Assembly (NCBI GenBank): GCA_014381485.1
Contig: JACNLN010000112.1
Span: 1 to 9,163, forward strand
Reading direction: 5' to 3'
Length of the DNA stretch: 9,163 bases
DNA from: Fidelibacterota bacterium
GTDB taxonomy: Bacteria > Fidelibacterota > Marinisomatia > Marinisomatales > CAZVFT01
Position 1 is the stretch's first letter. Each line of letters opens with the position of its first letter. The notes below the pieces were generated by a model. That model was not told the origin of the DNA. It searched no databases and saw only the letters and a program-made list of their open reading frames with translations. Positions 1-5,417 of this stretch are shown piece after piece. Both the position numbers and the translations under genes were made by a program.

Positions 1-1296
1 CCGGTTAATTGGGGAGATGAATTTTCCTTTAATGTTGATACATCTGGCAATCCTGTAACCTCTTTGGACAGTATTAATATCCTGATGAATCTCCCCGGAG
101 CAGACAGCAGCAATTTCAGTCAAGATTCAATCATCAGGTTACCTGATTATAGACTGGAAGCCTTCCCTATAAAATATATAGATGAAAAAGATTATCAGAA
201 CAATTGGACAGATACTTTCGATGGTATAAGATTTCGGTTTGACAATATGCCTGAAAGTACCCCTGAGGGTGAAGATTTTGAAGAGATTCAGGAGTTGGTA
301 TGGAAAGCGGATAGCAGTGTAATAAAATCGGTGGGATTTGATCTTGGATATCAGAGTAATTATGATAAAATACTTAATTTTAATTATAAAATCGAATTCG
401 GAACAGGGGCGATGGATACAGTAGTAGAAGTGTCTCCAGAAGGTGCTTGTAGTGATCTTCCTGTGAGAACGGTACTCCCTTACAGAATTACAAATATGAC
501 AACTAGGAAACATGTCCTATTGCGTCATATTGATAAAGGTATCTATGGAACAGGCACTGCTGATAATCCAGAACCCGGTTATAACGACTGTATATGGACT
601 AGGAACGAAGAGGTTCAATTTTCCGGAGATTCTCTCTTATACGGTGAAAAAATTGGTGAACATTTAACATACAACCTGAAAATAAATTATAAAATTCCTG
701 TCGCTTTTCCTGATATTCAGTATGAGGAGTGGGAAATTGGTCAAATTTATAACGCCGGAGAGTATGTAGGGCACGAAGGGATGCTGTGGAAAGCCAGTGA
801 GGATATTATGGAGGATATTGATCCCATTGAGTTTATTGATGAGAATGATGACGGTATAAATGATAATCCCTGGCAGATACAATATCCCTGGAAAGATGGC
901 GATTTTGTTATTATCAAAACAAAGAAATTCTTTGTGGATGGCGATTCCTGGATTGCCGATTTATCTCTTCTTGGCAAACCTCATGACGTGACACAGGAAG
1001 AGCTTGAAGAAATTAAAGTGGTTCCAAATCCCTATTTCGTTCATTCCAGATTCGAGACTCCTCAATCTTTATCACACCGTTTACGGTTTACTCACTTACC
1101 CCAGCAGTGCAGAATTACTATTTATACTATATCCGGTGAGCGAGTTGTAACGTTGGATCATGATGATGAATATGATAGTAACGAATGGTGGGATCTGAGA
1201 ACTGGACATGGTAAGGTAGTAGCACCAGGGTTGTACATCTACACGGTAGAAGCTGAGGATTTGAAGCACATCGGAAAATTTGCAGTTGTTCGTTAG
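1..1296 (+). CDS. Large surface protein with FlgD/T9SS-like C-terminal domain (5' partial)
   Basis: The frame is open from base 1 to the TAG at 1294-1296, giving 431 visible residues; the true start lies upstream. The TTG at 64 is in frame but has no ribosome binding site, and codons 1-21 are open, so it is not a credible start. The last ~90 residues (from about 1018) run VVPNPY, then FTHLPQQCRITIYTISGE, then WDLRTGHG, APGLYIYTVEA and finally GKFAVVR. This is the FlgD-Ig-like sorting fold seen at the end of many FCB surface proteins, with VVPNPY replacing the usual YPNPFNP. At 721-801 a W..G..Y..G.YV...G..W.A pattern resembles a CBM5/12 carbohydrate-binding module. An acidic loop around 835-865 (DENDDGIND) could bind calcium. 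It is 9 nt from the PorV-like gene, so co-transcription is nearly certain. From memory, FCB genomes often place such proteins just upstream of a PorV/PorQ gene. Its substrate is unknown, and no catalytic motif is visible. Confidence 0.9.
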   Translation, partial: PVNWGDEFSFNVDTSGNPVTSLDSINILMNLPGADSSNFSQDSIIRLPDYRLEAFPIKYIDEKDYQNNWTDTFDGIRFRFDNMPESTPEGEDFEEIQELVWKADSSVIKSVGFDLGYQSNYDKILNFNYKIEFGTGAMDTVVEVSPEGACSDLPVRTVLPYRITNMTTRKHVLLRHIDKGIYGTGTADNPEPGYNDCIWTRNEEVQFSGDSLLYGEKIGEHLTYNLKINYKIPVAFPDIQYEEWEIGQIYNAGEYVGHEGMLWKASEDIMEDIDPIEFIDENDDGINDNPWQIQYPWKDGDFVIIKTKKFFVDGDSWIADLSLLGKPHDVTQEELEEIKVVPNPYFVHSRFETPQSLSHRLRFTHLPQQCRITIYTISGERVVTLDHDDEYDSNEWWDLRTGHGKVVAPGLYIYTVEAEDLKHIGKFAVVR

Positions 1297-1297
1297 T

Positions 1298-1303
1298 AGG
1301 AAG
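1298..1303 (+). promoter_or_regulatory. Ribosome binding site of the PorV-like gene
   Basis: AGGAAG sits directly after the upstream stop codon. It is only 2 nt from the ATG at 1306 but 5 nt from the ATG at 1309, so the second ATG is the more comfortable start and the protein may be one residue shorter. The position inside the 9-nt gap also suggests translational coupling with the preceding gene. Confidence 0.5.
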
Positions 1304-1305
1304 AG

Positions 1306-2334
1306 ATGATGATTATCAGGCATTTTGTTATAGTTATATTAACTGTTTGCAGTTTAGCGTTTGGTCAGGTGGCGACTATTCCTGATGTAGTGACGAAGGT
1401 AGCGACATCTGCGTGCAACTGGTTGAAGTTAGAGACGAGTGCGAGGGCGATAGGTTTGGGAGGAGCGTATGTAGCTGCTGGGGAAGGTGTATCGGGGATA
1501 CCGTACAATCCAGCGAGTGTGGCATTTTTAAAGGGGCAGGAGACGTATATTTCCAGGTCGAATTATATAGCAGGGATTACGCATAATGTTATTGCGTATG
1601 GAGCGAAGTTAGGTGGTGGTAATTATATAGGGTTTCATCTATTTTATTTAGATTCGGGACCTATGGAGGTAACGAACGAGTGGTATCCGGATGGAACGGG
1701 AGAGGATTTCAAGGTAATATCGATGTCATTTCGTACGACGTATGCGAGACGTTTGACAGACCGTTTGAAGGTAGGAATGACGTTGAATTACATACGAGAT
1801 GAGATATACACGGTAGGGATGCAAACGGTGGCGGTGGATATAGGATCTAATTTTGACACGGGGATATTCGGATTCATTTTGGGAATGAGTGTGAGCAATT
1901 TTGGGCCTGAGGTACGATATGGAGGAGAGGGGTTAAATGTAGTGGTACCGGAGGAATATGATGTAGACAGTACGCTGGCTCGGGTGACGGGTAGTTTTTC
2001 GTTGCCGATGTCATTTCGATTGGGTATTAAGAATGATATAATGGGTCCTGGGAGTGTATTTTTTAGGAGTCAGTTTCACCGTTTATCTTTGTCGGTAGAT
2101 GGGATAAATCCGATAGATTACACGGTATATGGAGGCTTTGGCTGTGAGTATTCGTGGCGTGAGTTGGGATTTTTGCGAGTGGGTATGCATTTAGGGCATG
2201 ACACAGCGGAGTTGAGTGCAGGAGCTGGGATAAGGATAGTGGCAAGGGGAGTGGAGGTGAGTGTGGATTATGCTTATGTGAATTATGGTATTTTAGATGT
2301 AACTCATCAGTTTGGAATTGGACTTGGATTTTAA
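1306..2334 (+). CDS. PorV/PorQ-family outer-membrane beta-barrel protein
   Basis: This 342-aa protein has a signal peptide (hydrophobic residues 7-19, probable cut after AFG at residue 20). The PorV/PorQ/UPF0164 signature follows at about residues 40-75: ETSARAIGLGGAYVAAGEG and then PYNPASVAFL. The rest alternates short Gly/aromatic-rich strands and ends in a terminal Phe (GIGLGF), as expected for a BAM-inserted barrel. In P. gingivalis, PorV is an outer-membrane shuttle that carries CTD cargo between the T9SS translocon and the attachment complex. A matching role here is inferred. I give no symbol because PorV, PorQ and other FadL-like paralogues cannot be separated by eye. It is somewhat shorter than P. 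gingivalis PorV (about 390 aa as I recall). It lies 9 nt after the upstream surface-protein gene. ATG codons at 1306 and 1309 both fit, and ribosome-binding spacing favours 1309. Codon use is unlike its neighbours: ACG serves 15 of 21 Thr and GCG 13 of 22 Ala. Confidence 0.9.
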   Translation: MMIIRHFVIVILTVCSLAFGQVATIPDVVTKVATSACNWLKLETSARAIGLGGAYVAAGEGVSGIPYNPASVAFLKGQETYISRSNYIAGITHNVIAYGAKLGGGNYIGFHLFYLDSGPMEVTNEWYPDGTGEDFKVISMSFRTTYARRLTDRLKVGMTLNYIRDEIYTVGMQTVAVDIGSNFDTGIFGFILGMSVSNFGPEVRYGGEGLNVVVPEEYDVDSTLARVTGSFSLPMSFRLGIKNDIMGPGSVFFRSQFHRLSLSVDGINPIDYTVYGGFGCEYSWRELGFLRVGMHLGHDTAELSAGAGIRIVARGVEVSVDYAYVNYGILDVTHQFGIGLGF

Positions 2335-2354
2335 GAGAATAACATATACATTTG
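2324..2354 (+). promoter_or_regulatory. Candidate Bacteroidota-type promoter for the adhesin-like gene
   Basis: TTG at 2324-2326, 20 nt of spacer and TACATTTG at 2347-2354 match the Bacteroidota housekeeping pattern (-33 TTG, about 19-21 nt, -7 TAnnTTTG). The -33 part falls inside the last codons of the PorV-like gene, and the -7 part is 89 nt before the next start codon. A competing sigma70-style reading is TTGACG at 2352-2357 with TTTAAT at 2377-2382, but its 19-nt spacer is long. Either way this 109-nt gap plausibly starts a new transcript. No convincing terminator is visible for the upstream operon. Confidence 0.35.
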
Positions 2355-2443
2355 ACGTAAATCACATCATCTCAGATTTAATAGTATTATTTTAGGAAAA
2401 AGTAAGAGAGATAATAATCACTAATTAAAAGGAGAAAACAGTA

Positions 2444-5299
2444 ATGAAATCAATGATTCAAACATACTCGTTACTCGTATTGTTTACTTTCACTTCCCTT
2501 ATGTTTGCAAAGGATTTGAATTTGAATAAGAGTAATGTAAATAACAGTTCCAATGTTGAAGTGAAATTAGTCAATAGTAACTCAGGAGAAGAAAAAATCA
2601 ATTCTCAGCAGATATCGGGTAATCGAGATGACGTATCCATTATATTTCATGAAGATTTCGAGGCAGGAATGGGAGGTTGGACAACCATTGATGGAACAGC
2701 TCCCACAGATTGGAATGAGTGGTGGCATCTATCTCGTGAAGGTTCCTATGAAGGGTACTCATGGTGGATGGGTGACGAAGCTCTCGGTGGTTATACCAGT
2801 CATCGTTACATCGTTTTGGATACTCCTGTCATTACTCTCCCTGCGGGAAGTTCCACGTTAACTTTTAATTTGGACTATAATGTTGAAGATCCAGCTGGAA
2901 CCAGTCCCCCGTACGATGGTTGGGATGGTAGTAATATTCGGATTTCTGCCAATGGTGGTAGCACGTGGGAGGTTATTGAAGGAGAACCGGTATATAATTG
3001 TCAATCGTTATATAGTTTTGGTGAGGAATTTCTTGAAGGACCTGGAATTGCAGGCTGGGGAGGCACTTCAAACGGCTGGGTGGATGCTACTTTTGATTTA
3101 TCAGCATACGCTGAACAAAATATTCAAATCCGTTTTGCTTTTTGTTCTGACCCTGCCTATGATACAGGAGATGATCCCTCTCTGTTTGGAATAAGAGTGG
3201 ATAATATCAATGTGGCTGGTATTTTCGAAAGCAATGGTGAGGGAATTCCCGGTGACACTTTAATGATCCCAGGATATGGTGGCGATGCTTCTGGTGATTT
3301 CTGGGTACTGGATTCCAGCAACCCTCACAGCGGATCATGGGCTATGAATTGTCCCATTGAACCAAACCTTATGGACCTATTGGAGTCTCCGGAATATGTG
3401 TTACCGGATTTAGACGAAATTTATATCAGTTATTGGGTATTCTGCGATATGTTAGATTCTGATGGGAATGGTGATGATATTTTGGAAGATTATTACAAAG
3501 TATATGCAAAGGGTACCGATGAACCTTCCTGGACTATGCTGCATTACGCTTACAATGGTAATTTACTCACTTCCGATTGGATTTTTATTGATCAGGATTT
3601 TGCCCTGGCAAATTTTGGGTGGCACAATGGAACGTGTGATATTTCTGAGTATGCTGGTGATACGGTTCAAATAAGATTTGAGGCAATTACTGATGGTAAT
3701 GATGACGGAGGGATAGGAACGGGTCTTTTTATTGATGATTTCTCGGTTTATACGACTGCTTTTTTACCACCTCCCCAGACCCTTACCGCTGATGTAAACG
3801 AAAATAACGAGGTAGAGCTTGAATGGATAGATCCACTCGCAGGTGGAGGAGAAGGCTGGATCTATTGGGATAATGGGAATTATGCTGGTGCTTTAGGTCT
3901 GACCGATCCGGGAGAATGGGATGCTGCCAGCCGGTTTACTGCTTCGGACTTATTACCCTATGTAGGTAGTCAGCTAACGATTGTTAAATTTTATCCGACC
4001 GCACAGACTACTGAATATACTGTTTCCATCTGGAAGGGCACAATGGCAGACTCGCTAGTTGCGGAAGTTTATGTTCCCAATCCAACGATTGAAGATTGGA
4101 ATGACGTAACACTCCCTGAACCAATACCAATTGAAATGGGTGATGAGTTGTGGATTGGTTATCATATGAATCAAATTGAACCTGCTGATCCGAATGGATA
4201 TTCAGCCGGGTATGATGATGGTCCTTCTGTTGCTGGATTATGGGCTAATTTAGGGACAGGCTGGTCGGATCTTTCAGGTAGCTTTGATTATAACTGGCTC
4301 ATTCGGGGCTACGTGGAAGGTTCTGGTAGAGGAGGAGGTACCTGGTTGAATCAAAACCGGCAGGTTCAAGGATATAATGTGTATCATTCTGTTACCAGTG
4401 GTGGGCCCTATGATTCAATTGGTACCACAACGGATACGTTTTTTGTCCACACGGACCCTCAGATGGGTCAGGATAATTACTATGTAGTCACAGCCCTGTA
4501 TGAAGAAGGGGAGTCTGCCTATTCAAATGAGGTAAGTGTTTTTCTGATATATCCGACCTGGAACCAATATTATTACGATGATGGAACTGCTGAACAGGGC
4601 TTTCGGATGGGTCCTGGAAATTATATGGCAGTGAAATTTGTGCCTGATTCTGCTGGTTATTTAGCACGGTTAATTTGGTACCAGATGGGCGATGCTGGCG
4701 CCTTTTATTTAAAGGTATTTGACGATGATAATGGTGAACCAGGTGCAGAAGTTTACAGTCATATTATGATGAGCGGTGTAAGTGGATGGAATTATTATGA
4801 CCTGGGAGATGACCAAATTGAGATATATGACACATTCTGGTTTGGAGTTAAAGAACTCTCTACTACCCGGCCATTAGGTGTGGATACTGATTCGGATTCG
4901 GGATATTCTTATGTCAGTGCTGATGGAGGTACCACATGGGAACCGATAGCAAATTTTGGGATTTCTGGAAACCTGATCCTTAGAGTTTATTTAGACCAAG
5001 CTCTTGGTATTGATGAAGAAACAACTTTAATCCCCGATGCGTTTGTGTTGCATCCGGCCTATCCAAATCCTTTCAACCCTGTTACAAATATTCGGTTTGA
5101 AACACCATCTGAAGGGAACGTATCCGTCCAGATATATAATCTTGCCGGGCAAGTGGTTGATCAATTGTTAAATGCAGGTATGACTGCTGGATATCATATG
5201 ATCACTTGGGATGCGTCTGAATTTTCAAGCGGTCTTTATTTTGTGAAGGTTACATCTGGTAATAACGTGGGGACTCAAAAGGTTCTGCTGATTAAATAG
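2444..5299 (+). CDS. T9SS-exported multidomain adhesin-like protein
   Basis: This 951-aa protein starts at an ATG preceded by AAGGAG (2429-2434, 9-nt spacing). The signal peptide is residues 1-22 (cut after MFA), followed by an Asn/Ser-rich linker to about 64. Residues 66-260 (FHEDFEAGMGGW to IRVDNINV) and 270-440 (ending GTGLFIDDFSVY) are two MAM/cleaved-adhesin-like jelly rolls. A fibronectin type III domain begins at about 445 (LTADVNENNEVELEWIDP) and resumes at about 640-701 (GYNVYHS ... YYVVTALYEEGESAYSNEVSV). It is split by a beta domain at about 471-625 (WIYWDNG ... WLIRGYVEG). A related beta domain (YYYDDGTAEQG ... ILRVYLDQ) fills about 709-852. Residues 868-951 are a canonical T9SS type A sorting domain (HPAYPNPFNP, IYNLAGQVV, SGLYFVKV, KVLLIK). 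No peptidase or glycosidase motif is visible; HEDFE near residue 70 is not HExxH. Its likely role is surface binding or adhesion after T9SS export, with the ligand unknown. Confidence 0.93.
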   Translation: MKSMIQTYSLLVLFTFTSLMFAKDLNLNKSNVNNSSNVEVKLVNSNSGEEKINSQQISGNRDDVSIIFHEDFEAGMGGWTTIDGTAPTDWNEWWHLSREGSYEGYSWWMGDEALGGYTSHRYIVLDTPVITLPAGSSTLTFNLDYNVEDPAGTSPPYDGWDGSNIRISANGGSTWEVIEGEPVYNCQSLYSFGEEFLEGPGIAGWGGTSNGWVDATFDLSAYAEQNIQIRFAFCSDPAYDTGDDPSLFGIRVDNINVAGIFESNGEGIPGDTLMIPGYGGDASGDFWVLDSSNPHSGSWAMNCPIEPNLMDLLESPEYVLPDLDEIYISYWVFCDMLDSDGNGDDILEDYYKVYAKGTDEPSWTMLHYAYNGNLLTSDWIFIDQDFALANFGWHNGTCDISEYAGDTVQIRFEAITDGNDDGGIGTGLFIDDFSVYTTAFLPPPQTLTADVNENNEVELEWIDPLAGGGEGWIYWDNGNYAGALGLTDPGEWDAASRFTASDLLPYVGSQLTIVKFYPTAQTTEYTVSIWKGTMADSLVAEVYVPNPTIEDWNDVTLPEPIPIEMGDELWIGYHMNQIEPADPNGYSAGYDDGPSVAGLWANLGTGWSDLSGSFDYNWLIRGYVEGSGRGGGTWLNQNRQVQGYNVYHSVTSGGPYDSIGTTTDTFFVHTDPQMGQDNYYVVTALYEEGESAYSNEVSVFLIYPTWNQYYYDDGTAEQGFRMGPGNYMAVKFVPDSAGYLARLIWYQMGDAGAFYLKVFDDDNGEPGAEVYSHIMMSGVSGWNYYDLGDDQIEIYDTFWFGVKELSTTRPLGVDTDSDSGYSYVSADGGTTWEPIANFGISGNLILRVYLDQALGIDEETTLIPDAFVLHPAYPNPFNPVTNIRFETPSEGNVSVQIYNLAGQVVDQLLNAGMTAGYHMITWDASEFSSGLYFVKVTSGNNVGTQKVLLIK

Positions 5300-5417
5300 T
5301 TTAAGCTAACATAAATAGAACGAAGTGGAAAAAGTTTCTCCTCCGATTGAGAACTATATTTCCAAATAGCATCCGGTTCCTGAGATTCAGACGCCAATAG
5401 ATAGGGAAGAAAAAATA

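Noticed and set aside
139..513. Open frame on the - strand inside the first gene
   Set aside because: It is antisense to a well-supported coding region, and its translation is rich in Ile, Phe, Tyr and Arg without domain features. The same applies to the other - strand frames at 664-882, 747-977, 1096-1323, 5490-5735, 5914-6213, 6478-6684, 7571-7765, 7965-8168 and 8923-9123.
64..1296. TTG at position 64 as the start of the first gene
   Set aside because: The frame is open back to base 1 with similar composition, and there is no ribosome binding site or signal peptide at the TTG. The gene is truncated by the window edge.
1..1296. First gene as porU
   Set aside because: It sits next to a PorV-like gene and has a CTD, but the visible 431 residues contain no C25 gingipain-type catalytic motif, and its N-terminal part is outside the window.
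2063..2365. Open frame on the - strand over the end of the PorV-like gene
   Set aside because: It lies antisense to a well-supported barrel gene, its low-complexity translation (runs of Pro, Leu and His) follows from the G-rich codons of that gene, and it resembles no known family.
2352..2382. Sigma70-type promoter TTGACG with TTTAAT
   Set aside because: The 19-nt spacer is long and the region better fits the Bacteroidota-type pattern overlapping it. It is mentioned only as an alternative reading.
2649..2663. HEDFE in the adhesin-like protein as a zinc metallopeptidase HExxH motif
   Set aside because: The fifth residue is Glu, not His. The segment is the ordinary start of a MAM/cleaved-adhesin-like domain (EDFE..GGW), and no other metallopeptidase motifs are present.
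2628..3674. Alternative + strand frames at 2628-2861, 2880-3194 and 3462-3674 (and similarly 5888-6070)
   Set aside because: They lie fully inside the adhesin-like gene (or the peptidase gene) in another frame, and the longer reading is supported by domains, signal peptide and sorting domain.
5380..5390. CTGA-GAT-TCAG inverted repeat before the peptidase gene
   Set aside because: A 4-bp stem with a 3-nt loop and no T tract is expected by chance and does not look like a terminator or a convincing operator.
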